Positions 17,684 through 26,860 of a stretch of DNA of 64,000 nucleotides are shown piece after piece (position 1 is the first letter of the stretch; each line of letters begins with the position of its first letter). A program made the translations under genes and the position numbers. The stretch comes from JANNYA01 sp031422315 (GTDB lineage Bacteria; Pseudomonadota; Gammaproteobacteria; Xanthomonadales; SZUA-5): the NCBI GenBank assembly GCA_031422315.1, contig JANOQN010000059.1, positions 54,761 through 118,760 on the forward strand, read 5' to 3'. The notes under the pieces were generated by a model that saw only the letters and a list, made by a program, of their open reading frames with translations, was not told the DNA's origin and did no database searches.

Positions 17684-18463
17684 CTAGCGCTGCAAACCGC
17701 GATCAGCCAGCGCCAAATATTCAAGCAAACGCGCGATGTTGGAATCTTGCTGCGCCACTTCGGCCAACTGCAATTTCGCATCAGCGAGCGTCAAGTCCGA
17801 TTGATAGAGCGTTTTGTAAGCGCGTTTGATCGCCATAATTTGCTCGGAACTAAATCCGCGCCGCTTTAAGCCTTCAGAATTGATGCCGCGCGGCGCGCTC
17901 ATTTCGCCCGCAATGACAACGTACGGCGGCACATCGCCGTTGATTTTTGCAGCCATACCGGTGAAGGCGTGCGCGCCAATACGGCAAAACTGATGCACCA
18001 AAGTCGCGCCGCCTAGAATTACCCAGTCTTCAATCGTAACGTGCCCGGCTAAGGTCGTATTGTTGGCGAAGATGGTGTGGCTTCCGACTACGCAATCATG
18101 CGCAATATGCACGTATGCCATGATCCAATTGTCATCGCCGATGCGGGTCTCGCCGCCACCTTGCACGGTGCCGCGATTGATCGTCACAGATTCCCGCACC
18201 GTGTTATCGGCACCCATGATCAGACGGGTGGGTTCATCCTTAAATTTCTTGTCCTGCGGTGCGGCTCCGATGACCGCAAACGGCCAGAACCTACAGCGCG
18301 GGCCGATTTCGGTGGGCCCTTCAATCACCACATGAGCGGCTACTTCGCTATCGGCACCGATGTTAACGCCCGCACAGATGATTGAATACGGACCGACTTT
18401 TACGCTGGAATCCAGCCAGGCTTTGGGATCGATAATGGCAGTGGGGTGGATTAATGAAGTCAT
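17684..18463 (-). CDS. lpxA: UDP-N-acetylglucosamine O-acyltransferase
   Basis: 259 residues from the ATG at 18463 (start M-T-S-L-I-H-P-T-A-I-I). A longer frame begins inside fabZ and is rejected. The protein is a left-handed beta-helix of hexapeptide repeats (I-G-A-D, V-V-G-S, H-V-T-I-E-D-W-V-I-L-G-G) followed by an alpha-helical end. The expected catalytic His region is H-I-A-H-D-C. It moves 3-hydroxyacyl chains from ACP to UDP-GlcNAc, the first step of lipid A synthesis. The upstream fabZ ends 13 nt before it. lpxD and lpxB, the usual neighbours, are missing; a MOSC gene follows instead. Confidence 0.95.
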   Translation of the reverse strand: MTSLIHPTAIIDPKAWLDSSVKVGPYSIICAGVNIGADSEVAAHVVIEGPTEIGPRCRFWPFAVIGAAPQDKKFKDEPTRLIMGADNTVRESVTINRGTVQGGGETRIGDDNWIMAYVHIAHDCVVGSHTIFANNTTLAGHVTIEDWVILGGATLVHQFCRIGAHAFTGMAAKINGDVPPYVVIAGEMSAPRGINSEGLKRRGFSSEQIMAIKRAYKTLYQSDLTLADAKLQLAEVAQQDSNIARLLEYLALADRGLQR

Positions 18464-18476
18464 GGATTCGGTTGCC

Positions 18477-18959
18477 TCACTGTGGTCCACGTTCGGCGCA
18501 CAAAATTTCTGCGCAGGCCACTTCCACGCCATCAACCAGCGCACGGCAGGCAAAGTGCCCCATCCGCATACGCATGCGCAATTGAGTCACTTCCAGCACC
18601 AGCTGATCGCCAGGTTTGACGACTTGCGTAAAGCGGGCTTTGTCGATCTTCACTAGGTAATAAAGCGCGTCATCGCGCCCTGAGCTGGCCGATAGCTGCA
18701 CTAGCAAACCCGAAGCCTGAGCGAGCGCTTCCAGTATCAAAACGCCGGGCATGACTGGCTGATTCGGAAAGTGCCCAATAAAAAACGGCTCGTTGATGGT
18801 GACGCTTTTAATCGCGGTCAAGCGCTTGCTCACTTCAAACGATAGCACCCGATCCACCAGCAAAAACGGATAGCGGTGCGGCAGCATGTCCATAATTTGG
18901 CGGCTCTCGATAGGGCAGCTGGGCAACGGTTTTGCCGTAGCGGTGGGTTGGCCTTGCAT
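18477..18959 (-). CDS. fabZ: 3-hydroxyacyl-ACP dehydratase
   Basis: A 160-residue hot-dog-fold enzyme. It contains L-P-H-R-Y-P-F-L-L-V-D-R near 26-37 and the active-site helix G-H-F-P-N-Q-P-V-M-P-G-V-L-I-L-E-A-L-A near 61-79, with the catalytic His and Glu. It removes water from 3-hydroxyacyl-ACP in fatty-acid elongation and competes with LpxA for 3-hydroxymyristoyl-ACP, the reason these genes are usually paired. An N-terminal extension of about 15 residues precedes the core. It is the first gene of a fabZ-lpxA-MOSC operon and is divergent from the TonB receptor. Confidence 0.95.
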   Translation of the reverse strand: MQGQPTATAKPLPSCPIESRQIMDMLPHRYPFLLVDRVLSFEVSKRLTAIKSVTINEPFFIGHFPNQPVMPGVLILEALAQASGLLVQLSASSGRDDALYYLVKIDKARFTQVVKPGDQLVLEVTQLRMRMRMGHFACRALVDGVEVACAEILCAERGPQ

Positions 18960-19256
18960 TAATCACTCCAAAAAAATGACGTTACAGTGTGCAACAAAAT
19001 TGACGATGATTATGACGCTTTCTCAACCTATTTTTAGTTTGAAAAGCATCCGCTGAAAAATGGCCAACGTTGAACTTAGTCGACGTTCGGCCCCAAAGCC
19101 AATGGTAGCGCGATACCGCCAAAGCCGCATGGTCAGCCTGCGATTTACGATTAAACCGCATGTGCGATGCCGCGCAACGGCACTTAGAAACAAAACCGCT
19201 TGACTTCAGGCTCGCAGTAAACTCTAATGCGAACCATTCGCATTTAAGAGATTGGT
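18960..19256. other. Intergenic region between fabZ and the TonB receptor gene
   Basis: These 297 nt lie between divergent genes and should carry both promoters. The right end has the Fur-box-like palindrome (19226-19244). At 19081-19097 there is a 17-nt stretch, CGACGTTCGGCCCCAAA, also present at 2898-2914 inside ndvB. I saw no open frame of note and no clear hairpin. Confidence 0.5.
19226..19244. promoter_or_regulatory. Fur-box-like palindrome upstream of TonB receptor
   Basis: AATGCGAACCATTCGCATT is an inverted repeat with 8-bp arms (AATGCGAA / TTCGCATT) around CCA, ending 12 nt before the ATG of the FecA-like receptor. The 19-bp size and A/T-rich ends with GCGAA half-sites fit a Fur operator variant. 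A related sequence lies before the imelysin gene. Confidence 0.6.
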
Positions 19257-21350
19257 ATGCCGATTAGTCCTGTTACTACCCGACCGCGTTTGCTTGCTAG
19301 CGCATTATTACTCGCGCTTGCTCAGTACGCCTTTGCAGAGCCCAAAACTCTGCCTGAAGTCACCGTGCTTCCAGCAGATAGTTTTGAAGCCGCTGGCAGC
19401 GCCGAAGCGCTTGACGCCATTTCTCTGCAAAGCGCGCACGTTACCACTACCACCGAAGCGTTGCGCAAGCTGCCCGGCCTGCATGTGCGGGATGAAGAAG
19501 GCTTTGGCATTCGCCCCAACATCGGTGTGCGTGGGCTCAATCCAACCAGATCGACCAAAGTGCTGCTGCTCGAAGACGGTGCGCCCGCCAGCTACGCGCC
19601 TTACGGCGACAATGCTAGCTATTACCACGCGCCGATTGAGCGCTACGAACGCATCGAACTGCTTAAAGGCGCAGAAATGCTGCGTTTTGGGCCGCAATCC
19701 ATTGGCGCGGTGATTAACTACCTAACGCCAGATCCGGCCGCGCAACCGCGCGCATTTGTCAAAATCGCCGGTGGTACCGATAATTTTTTGCACGGCCAAA
19801 CGCGTTTTGCGGGCGCAGGATTTTTACTCGACTTGAATCAAAAGCAAGGCGAAGGCGCGCGTGACAACACCGAGCTCAAGCAGCAAGACGTGAATCTAAA
19901 ATGGCAATCCGAAGTAGCTGAAAATCAAGGTTTGAGCCTAAAAGTTTCCCAGCTAAGGGAAGATTCGCAAGTGAGTTACACCGGCATTACCGATGCGGAG
20001 TTCGCTCGTTTCGGCGCTGACTATAACCCCTTCAAAAACGACGCCTTTGACATGAAACGCAGCGGCGCGCAGCTCGGGCATCGGATTGATTTTGCCGAAA
20101 ACTTTAAGTTGGAAACTAACGTTTACGGCGCTTATTTTGATCGCAACTGGTGGCGTCAAGCCAGTACCACCACCGACACCCAGTGCGGCACTGCCTTTAG
20201 AGATGCGCGCCTAGCCGGTAATGCGGTCAACCCCGATCAATGCCAATCTGCACAGGGCCGGCTCAGGCGCTATCAAACGCGCGGAGTGGAATCAAAACTA
20301 TATTGGAACACCGATCTAGGTCAAACCGAGTTCGGCGTTCGCGTGCACCGAGAAGCGCAAACGCGGCTACAAGTCAACGGCAGCACCGCTCTCGCGCGCA
20401 CTGGCAGCATCGGCGAAAACAATCTGCGCTTTGCGCGGGCCAAATCAGCCTACATCGCGCAACGAATGAATTTCGGCGCGCTCGGCATATTTCCGATTGT
20501 GCGGCTAGAAACGGCTGACTTTAAGCGGATTAACCGGCTCAATACACGCCAAGGTAGTGAGGAAATTTCCGAGGTACTTCCAGGTTTGGGTTTGAACTAT
20601 CGATTAGGCGATCACAGCGAAGCATTTTTTAGCGCACACCGCGGCTTCGCGCCGCCGCGCGTCGAAGATTTAATTGACGGCAACGGCGGCACAGTGAATG
20701 TAGACGCCGAAGATTCAAAGCAGTTTGAAATCGGCTATCGCGCTACCTTCACTTCAGGCGGGCAAATCGCCGCTACGGTGTTTCGCTCTGATTTTGACAA
20801 TCAAATCGCAGTCGGCTCGATTGCTGGCGGCGGCGTACCACTGGCACAAGGGCAATCGCTCTATCAGGGCATTGAGCTATCTGGCTTGAAGTTTTTCGAC
20901 TTGAAAAACTCTAAAACATTTATCGAAGCCGCGTTAACCTATTTGCCAGACGCCGAACAAAGCAGCGCATTTCGTGCGGTAGCTAATCAAAGCGTCATCA
21001 CCGGCAGCGCCGCCGGGCTGCGCTTACCTTACGCGCCTAAAACGCTAGGTAATTTGCGATTGGGCTGGCAGTATGTGGGCTGGGAACTGGCCGTAGAAGC
21101 CTCCCACATTGGCAAACAAAGCGCTGACTTTGCCAATCTAGCGCTACCGACCGGCAACGGTCAGTTTGGTGCAATCGGTGGCAACACCCAGTTTCACGCC
21201 AATGTGAACTGGCGCCCCGAAGCCATGCCGTTTGAAATCTTTTTAGCAGTTAAGAACCTCTCTGATAAGCTCTATATCGCTGATCGCACCCGCGGATTGT
21301 TGTTCGGGCAGGATCGGCGCGTGCAGCTGGGCATATCGACGAGTTTTTGA
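19257..21350 (+). CDS. TonB-dependent receptor, FecA-like
   Basis: A 697-residue outer-membrane receptor. The signal peptide covers about residues 1-28 (ends Y-A-F-A-E). A TonB box may lie in L-P-E-V-T-V-L. The plug domain (about 45-165) has L-R-K-L-P-G-L-H-V-R, P-N-I-G-V-R-G-L-N-P and L-L-L-E-D-G-A-P near 70-115, as in FecA and related Fe3+-siderophore receptors. The barrel follows and ends in an aromatic residue (S-T-S-F), as expected for outer-membrane insertion. There is no N-terminal signalling extension, so it is not a FecIR-type transducer. A Fur-box-like palindrome just upstream supports ferric-complex uptake. The substrate is unknown. Confidence 0.92.
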   Translation: MPISPVTTRPRLLASALLLALAQYAFAEPKTLPEVTVLPADSFEAAGSAEALDAISLQSAHVTTTTEALRKLPGLHVRDEEGFGIRPNIGVRGLNPTRSTKVLLLEDGAPASYAPYGDNASYYHAPIERYERIELLKGAEMLRFGPQSIGAVINYLTPDPAAQPRAFVKIAGGTDNFLHGQTRFAGAGFLLDLNQKQGEGARDNTELKQQDVNLKWQSEVAENQGLSLKVSQLREDSQVSYTGITDAEFARFGADYNPFKNDAFDMKRSGAQLGHRIDFAENFKLETNVYGAYFDRNWWRQASTTTDTQCGTAFRDARLAGNAVNPDQCQSAQGRLRRYQTRGVESKLYWNTDLGQTEFGVRVHREAQTRLQVNGSTALARTGSIGENNLRFARAKSAYIAQRMNFGALGIFPIVRLETADFKRINRLNTRQGSEEISEVLPGLGLNYRLGDHSEAFFSAHRGFAPPRVEDLIDGNGGTVNVDAEDSKQFEIGYRATFTSGGQIAATVFRSDFDNQIAVGSIAGGGVPLAQGQSLYQGIELSGLKFFDLKNSKTFIEAALTYLPDAEQSSAFRAVANQSVITGSAAGLRLPYAPKTLGNLRLGWQYVGWELAVEASHIGKQSADFANLALPTGNGQFGAIGGNTQFHANVNWRPEAMPFEIFLAVKNLSDKLYIADRTRGLLFGQDRRVQLGISTSF

Positions 21351-21425
21351 AGGCACTCAAAAATAGCGTGAAACGAGCTTGCCAACGCACAACAATCGCG
21401 CTACTTTGTGCGTATAAGCGCAAGC

Positions 21426-24400
21426 ATGGTGGTTATGCAACTAGCTCAAACGAAATACGTTTTCGGCGCGCTGATCATCGGCATTTGCTCAAACGCCCAC
21501 AGTGCTGAGTGGCAGTTAGACACTATCGATTCCCGCCCAGGCGCTTCCGCAGAAATGACGCTGAGCTTGCGCGGTGATGGCGTAACGAACGCCACCGTGC
21601 TTGAGATTTATTTCGACGAAGCTAGGCTCCAGCTGCCGAATCGGCGCGGCGAAATACCGGGCGCATCCAGAAATGGCGCTTTGTGCTCAAGGAACGCCGA
21701 CAACCGCATTGACGTTTTTATCTATAACGACGCCAAACCCTTGCCTACCGAGCAAAGCCCCGTATGTGTGCTGCCCTTCAAAGCACCCGCAAATGCGCCG
21801 AATGGCTCGGCGGGGTTAGAACTGGTTAATGCCGAATGCAGTGGCCGAGGCACGCCGCAAGCCTGCACCGTCAAGCTGCGCCCCATGCGGGTGATAGCGC
21901 CTGTCGGGGCACCATCACCCGGCGTGGCTAACGATCCGCTGCTGTACGTAATGCTCAAAGCTGATCGAAATGCGCCGAGCGTCGAAGCCTTGGTTCGGTT
22001 CAAGCTGAGCTCGCTGCCCGAAGCCACTCCACCGATCCAAGCGCTGCGGGTCGGCAAACCACAATTTGTGTTCCCGTTTGAGCCCTTTCGAGCGGCCGGT
22101 GATTTTAAAGCCTATATTGATGCGGATCCAAAAAGCCCGTCGGCTAAGCTGCAGCGCTACGCCATTATTCGCTACGCCACCACTGAGGATCGCGATTTAG
22201 CCAAGCGCGCGTTTGAGGAAGAACGCTACGTAGAGCAAGTTTTTGCTTCAATTGATGCGCCGCGAGAAACCGCCGCGCCTAAAAACATCGAGCCGCCCAA
22301 GTTAGATTTAAGTGCGCTGGGTCCAGTTGCGCGGAAAGCACCGAGCTCAATTGCAAAAACTACACAAAGCTCGCAATCACACTGGGCGCTAATGAATTTC
22401 CCGGCGGCCTGGGAATTAACCGGTGGCGGCTGGGGTTTGGTGTTTATTGGCGATAATTGCATTGAGCTTAATCACAATGCGCTTAAATCATCCCAATTTG
22501 ACGGCACACCGAACGCTTCGCATGTTGGGGGCGGGAATTTTATTCCTGGGCTTTCTTATGATATTGCAAGCCAAGACAGTTACTCGATTTCCCCTGTGTG
22601 GAAAATGGTTGATGAAATACAACCAGTGCCTACGGTAGGCGGCGCTCCAGCGAATTGTGTTGGACCGCCTTACATTGCTCAAATTGCCGGTCACGGCACA
22701 CATGTGGCCGGTCTGATCGGCGGAAGCGCGCTGCAAACTTCTGATCAATCGGGTGGTGGGTGTTTACATTGCGGAATCGCAATGTTGAAAATCGGGACAT
22801 ACCTTTGCCAAGAAATTCAGTTCAACCCAGTTATCTTCGGCGTAAAGCCCGTAGCACAAGGCTCTGGTGTCAATACATCGTTAAGTCTTGCCTCAAGGCT
22901 CGGGGCCCAGGTCTACAACGCTAGCTTTGGCCTTCCGAACGTTGAGGCTGCGTTTTGCGATCCAAAAGGAACAAACGCACCTAACAACATATCTTGCGTT
23001 GCGTTGGTGCGTGCAGAACGGCTACAAACCATACTTGTTTCAGCTACAGGAAACAATCGCACCAGATTACAATTCAATTCCAATGACGCGAGGGTGACGG
23101 CAGTTGGTGGGACTAGTATTTCAGGCGTTTCGCTTTGGGACGAGTCTCCAGCTGGTACCCCTGGGTGCAATGCAGGCCAGCCCTGCTACCACGGCTGCCC
23201 TTCGTACATTCCTAACATTGCTTTTGATAATCAAGTTGAGTGCGGTGCTAACTGGATTCCTGATGGTGTTCTAGGGTTTGTTGAAATTTCTACGCCAGCA
23301 AAATCAATTAAAAGTTTGTTTTATCACGGGAAAACGTGGAATTCCGTCATTGCTTGCGGCGATGGATTTCCTGCAGGCAGCAGTGCGAGCGACGGAATTG
23401 GGCTTTGCACTGGCACTTCCATGACCGCACCGCAGGCCAGCGCCTTGTTTGGCCTGCTGCGGTCAATAAATCCTTTGGTGCCAGCCGGCGATCCAGATGA
23501 TCCAAGCATTGTCATTAGCGATCCACGCTATGGCGTGCGCAATGTTGTCGCCGCGACGGCATCAAGAGCCAATAACCGCAATGATGAATTAGGCTATGGC
23601 TTGCCTAACGCCGCTGCCGCCGCTGAATTAATGCTCGGCACAGTTCGCGCCGAACCGCGAACCAATCGCGCGATTCCGCTATTTCGGCTGTACAGCGCTG
23701 GCGCACAGGATTATGCCGCCACCGCGATTCCGCAAGTGGCATCCGCGTGGAGCTACACGCAAACGTTCTCCTACAATGCAGTAAGCACCAACAATAGTTT
23801 TATAGGCTCTACGCCGTTACTCGCGTTTCCAAGCTTTTTGAGTGACAGCACGGTAGTTCCGCAAAAGCCCGCAGCTGCATTTGCCCTAGTGCTCAGCACG
23901 CACACCTCACAAATTGCTAGTTTTAACACCGCGCCAATCTTCTGGGTCGCGCGCCGCAAGGTGCAGGGCAATCAGTGCGATGCGATCAGCATGCAGTGCA
24001 ACGATAGCTATGATCATGCACTGGTCGATCAATCCAGATTAGATTCTGCCCTGCAAAATGGCTATGAATATCGCGGTTACCAAGGCTACGTGTACGTCGC
24101 GTGTGACGATGCACCGACCTGCAATTTTATCAAACCCGCGCCAATAGGCACGCAAGGCCTATATGTGGTGTGCAAGCCGCAAGTCGATTGTGCGAATGCC
24201 CTGAGTGGTGAATTACCCGCGTTTGCCGCGCAGGGCTACAACCAAGGCTGGCAGGGCGCAAATACGCCGAGCTTGATCGGCTACGCCTATACCGCCGTTG
24301 ATACCGACCAGGATGGCCTACCGAATGGTGCGGAAATCGTCGCAAAAACCAATCCGCTAACCGCCCATTCGGACGACGATGGTATAGCAGATGGCGTTGA

Positions 24401-24500
24401 GTATCCTTTTTCCGGCGTGCCGGTGAGCGATCCGTGTGATCTAAACTCAAGCTGCGCGCCGCCTGAGTATGTCCACTTTAATGGGTTTGAAGCCGAATGA
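21426..24500 (+). CDS. Secreted S8 (subtilisin-like) serine peptidase with TSP3-like C-terminus
   Basis: About 1,024 residues from the ATG at 21426 (GTG at 21408 or ATG at 21435 are also possible). A signal peptide ends at S-N-A-H-S-A. Residues 25-330 form a Cys-containing N-terminal region of unknown fold. The peptidase domain carries D343 (I-G-D-N-C-I), H423 (G-H-G-T-H-V-A-G) and S665 (G-T-S-M-T-A-P), the full catalytic triad. A long Cys-rich module follows; then Asp-rich Ca2+-binding repeats (D-T-D-Q-D-G-L, D-D-D-G-I-A-D) and a terminal F-N-G-F-E-A-E tail like that of the protein at 40390-42327. The next gene starts within its stop (ATGA overlap). Substrate is unknown. Confidence 0.9.
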   Translation: MVVMQLAQTKYVFGALIIGICSNAHSAEWQLDTIDSRPGASAEMTLSLRGDGVTNATVLEIYFDEARLQLPNRRGEIPGASRNGALCSRNADNRIDVFIYNDAKPLPTEQSPVCVLPFKAPANAPNGSAGLELVNAECSGRGTPQACTVKLRPMRVIAPVGAPSPGVANDPLLYVMLKADRNAPSVEALVRFKLSSLPEATPPIQALRVGKPQFVFPFEPFRAAGDFKAYIDADPKSPSAKLQRYAIIRYATTEDRDLAKRAFEEERYVEQVFASIDAPRETAAPKNIEPPKLDLSALGPVARKAPSSIAKTTQSSQSHWALMNFPAAWELTGGGWGLVFIGDNCIELNHNALKSSQFDGTPNASHVGGGNFIPGLSYDIASQDSYSISPVWKMVDEIQPVPTVGGAPANCVGPPYIAQIAGHGTHVAGLIGGSALQTSDQSGGGCLHCGIAMLKIGTYLCQEIQFNPVIFGVKPVAQGSGVNTSLSLASRLGAQVYNASFGLPNVEAAFCDPKGTNAPNNISCVALVRAERLQTILVSATGNNRTRLQFNSNDARVTAVGGTSISGVSLWDESPAGTPGCNAGQPCYHGCPSYIPNIAFDNQVECGANWIPDGVLGFVEISTPAKSIKSLFYHGKTWNSVIACGDGFPAGSSASDGIGLCTGTSMTAPQASALFGLLRSINPLVPAGDPDDPSIVISDPRYGVRNVVAATASRANNRNDELGYGLPNAAAAAELMLGTVRAEPRTNRAIPLFRLYSAGAQDYAATAIPQVASAWSYTQTFSYNAVSTNNSFIGSTPLLAFPSFLSDSTVVPQKPAAAFALVLSTHTSQIASFNTAPIFWVARRKVQGNQCDAISMQCNDSYDHALVDQSRLDSALQNGYEYRGYQGYVYVACDDAPTCNFIKPAPIGTQGLYVVCKPQVDCANALSGELPAFAAQGYNQGWQGANTPSLIGYAYTAVDTDQDGLPNGAEIVAKTNPLTAHSDDDGIADGVEYPFSGVPVSDPCDLNSSCAPPEYVHFNGFEAE

Positions 24501-25030
24501 AAAATATTTCACTGGCGTTAGCATTGAGTTTTTTATCTTCGTTTGTAAGCGCTCAAAATCCTATCTTTGATAATCAATTTAGAGGTTTTTTTTTCTCGTT
24601 TGAACAATTGCCACGACCAAATCAAATTGGGGAGATTGCGGTTCGATACTCGGCTTGCGCACGACCATACTCGATTGATTTTTCTGGTTTCCCAACTCAA
24701 GTCGATGTTACCGAGTCGCGGATTCGGTTGATCTTTTCGTTTTGGATACCAAATAGTCCAGGTTGTGCGTTGGGGCGTGTTCAGTATTACTCGTTGCCAC
24801 CTTTATTAAACGGCCAATACGAGCTTAATATTGTTGGTCAACTGATTGAAAATAGCGGCCCTCAAGAGCCACCGCGAATAGTCGAAACCCGCACTATGGC
24901 CCAAATAAACTTCCAAGTAGGCGAGCCATTAGTAACCCAGGTGCCGAATTTAACGCCAGTTGGCTTTGCTTTGATGAGTTTGATGATGCTGGGGGTTGGG
25001 GCTTTCGTGTGTGGGCGGCGATATTCGTAA
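24497..25030 (+). CDS. Secreted protein with IPTL-CTERM-like sorting tail
   Basis: 177 residues. The signal peptide is clear (K-N-I-S-L-A-L-A-L-S-F-L-S-S-F-V-S-A/Q). The middle is a beta-rich domain with two cysteines near residues 55 and 93 that I cannot assign. The C-terminus reads V-P-N-L-T-P-V-G-F-A-L-M then a hydrophobic helix and C-G-R-R-Y-S, which fits the IPTL-CTERM sorting signal (I/V-P-T-L motif, helix, Arg cluster), processed by a dedicated exosortase-like enzyme in many betaproteobacteria. Start overlaps the peptidase stop by 4 nt, so translation is coupled, and it may be a partner or inhibitor of the peptidase. Confidence 0.7.
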   Translation: MKNISLALALSFLSSFVSAQNPIFDNQFRGFFFSFEQLPRPNQIGEIAVRYSACARPYSIDFSGFPTQVDVTESRIRLIFSFWIPNSPGCALGRVQYYSLPPLLNGQYELNIVGQLIENSGPQEPPRIVETRTMAQINFQVGEPLVTQVPNLTPVGFALMSLMMLGVGAFVCGRRYS

Positions 25031-25067
25031 ACTTAGGTTTGTTGCGCTAACGAGCTGGCATGTCACC

Positions 25068-25133
25068 CGCGCCGCAAAGTGCAGCGCAATCAGTGCGATG
25101 CGATCAGCATGCAATTCAATGATACCTATGATC
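25068..25133 (+). repeat. 66-bp duplicated fragment of the S8 peptidase gene
   Basis: This intergenic stretch is about 90 percent identical, by my alignment, to 23950-24015 in the Cys-rich module of the upstream S8 peptidase gene: same length, six or seven mismatches, no gap. It has no long open frame around it. It is best read as a decayed remnant of a paralogous peptidase module. Confidence 0.75.
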
Positions 25134-25210
25134 GCGCGCCGTCAAAAGCTATGTGCACAGTGCGATACAATTAGCAAGCTATCAATCACCATTTGATCAG
25201 GACTCACCAA

Positions 25211-26860
25211 TTGACTTTCAAACTACCTAGTTTGCTAATCATTACCGCTATTGCAGCCTCGTTTATGAGCCAGCCAGCGGCTGCCGCCAACTTAAGCGTA
25301 GACGGTACCGGCCAAGTTTTGCTTTACCCCTATTTCACCGTGGAAAAGGGCCAGCAAACCGCGATTTCCATAGTCAACACCAGCGAGGCCGGTAAAGCCA
25401 TCAAAGTGCGCTTTTTGGAAGGCTATAACGGGCGGCAAGTGTTTGGATTTAACCTCTATCTTGCGCCATTGGATGTGTGGGTAGGCTCGGTTGTGGCCGG
25501 TAGCGCCGCTGCAGGAAGTGACGCCGCTCCGCCGGCGGCCATACGTACGGATGATAGCTCCTGCATGGTGCCCGCCATTTCAGCGCAATCGGTCAATTTT
25601 CAAATTGATCAATTTACCGGCGTTAACAACGATTCTGGCCCGGACACGCCTGAGCGCACCCGAGAAGGCTATGTCGAAGTGATTGAGATGGGCGCGGTTT
25701 TGCCAATGAAATTCGACGCCAACCAATTCATCGTTATTCCAAATGGCACCTTTACTGCCATGCAACACGGTGATGGCGGCGCGCCGGCAAGCTGTGCAAG
25801 TATTCGAGCTGCCTGGCCGGTGCGGAGCGCGATTGCACCGAATGAGCCTACTTTGTTGCAGGATGCTAATAATTATCAGGGCGTGTTTGGCGAACTTGCG
25901 CTTGATTCGAACGATATTTCTGCGCCTTCAGGCGGCTTGTTTGGCGCAGGCTCAATTATCGATACTCAAGCAGGCAGCGTTATTGGCTATGCCGCCGAAG
26001 CGATTGATGGCTTTCGAATTTCGGCCATGCACACCGGCCCTGGGCATTCGCAGCCTACTTTAAATAGCGCTGAGCCTATTTCGCACGTGATAGCGAATGG
26101 TGAGCTTGTGACTTCGCATTGGCGCGCGTCGATTTCAACCGGTGGCAACGCCGATTCGGGTTCAGCGATTGACGCGATTTCTGCGCTTTTGCAGGCAAGA
26201 GCCATCTCGAACGAATTCATGACGGATCCGAGTATCGGCGGCAACTCCGAATGGGTAGTTACGCTACCAACCCGACGTTTCTACGTTGATACCCGCTACG
26301 GCGCGGTGCTGCCAACCCCTACCACGGCCGTAATGCCGTATCGCAATGCATTCACACGGCGATTCGACAATGGCGCGATGGTTGAGAACAATCGCGGCTT
26401 TGCTTGTGAGTCTGTCGTAACCGGATTTCGCGACCACGCTTCGCGCGGCCCATCGGGTGGCACTCTGGAACCATTTTTCCTACCACCCGGTAGCCCGTTA
26501 CCCAATTCGTATTGCTATAACACGCAGATCGTGACCATAAATCAGGTTGGCGGAACTGACCCCTCTAACATTTTTGGCTCAAAGTTAGCCTTGAATTTCG
26601 CTGTTTCAAGTGCATTAGGTGCGGGCACGATGACCGCTGGAACAATGACGGTAGATGTTGGCAAACTGACATCCTCCATTACTTCGCCAATGAGAACGTT
26701 ACGCAACTCAATCAATGGTCATCAATGGCAAGGCTTGCCGAGCATTGGTTTTTGGGCAGTGCGGCAGCAAAATGCAAAACAGCAATTTGGCGGTGCGTTT
26801 GCCCATAAGCGCATTCGAAGCTGTGTGCTGGCAAATGGTCTTAAGTGTGGCGTTAACTAG
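25211..26860 (+). CDS. Large exported protein of unknown function
   Basis: About 549 residues from a TTG at 25211, which has an AGGA 8 nt upstream and gives a clean signal peptide (T-F-K-L-P-S-L-L-I-I, ends A-A-A-A-N). A TTG at 25193 lacks such spacing. The mature N-terminus (D-G-T-G-Q-V-L-L-Y-P-Y-F-T-V, then V-R-F-L-E-G-Y-N-G-R, N-L-Y-L-A-P-L-D-V-W) resembles a widespread group of proteobacterial exported proteins without known role. Cysteines occur in pairs through the middle and end. No membrane helix or sorting tail is apparent. The 3' end overlaps by 8 nt the convergent ArsR gene. Confidence 0.75.
   Translation: MTFKLPSLLIITAIAASFMSQPAAAANLSVDGTGQVLLYPYFTVEKGQQTAISIVNTSEAGKAIKVRFLEGYNGRQVFGFNLYLAPLDVWVGSVVAGSAAAGSDAAPPAAIRTDDSSCMVPAISAQSVNFQIDQFTGVNNDSGPDTPERTREGYVEVIEMGAVLPMKFDANQFIVIPNGTFTAMQHGDGGAPASCASIRAAWPVRSAIAPNEPTLLQDANNYQGVFGELALDSNDISAPSGGLFGAGSIIDTQAGSVIGYAAEAIDGFRISAMHTGPGHSQPTLNSAEPISHVIANGELVTSHWRASISTGGNADSGSAIDAISALLQARAISNEFMTDPSIGGNSEWVVTLPTRRFYVDTRYGAVLPTPTTAVMPYRNAFTRRFDNGAMVENNRGFACESVVTGFRDHASRGPSGGTLEPFFLPPGSPLPNSYCYNTQIVTINQVGGTDPSNIFGSKLALNFAVSSALGAGTMTAGTMTVDVGKLTSSITSPMRTLRNSINGHQWQGLPSIGFWAVRQQNAKQQFGGAFAHKRIRSCVLANGLKCGVN

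Noticed and set aside
2898..19097. 17-nt identical sequence CGACGTTCGGCCCCAAA at 2898-2914 and 19081-19097
   Set aside because: One copy is inside the ndvB coding region and the other is intergenic; there is no surrounding similarity and no third copy seen, so chance is not excluded and I did not call a site.
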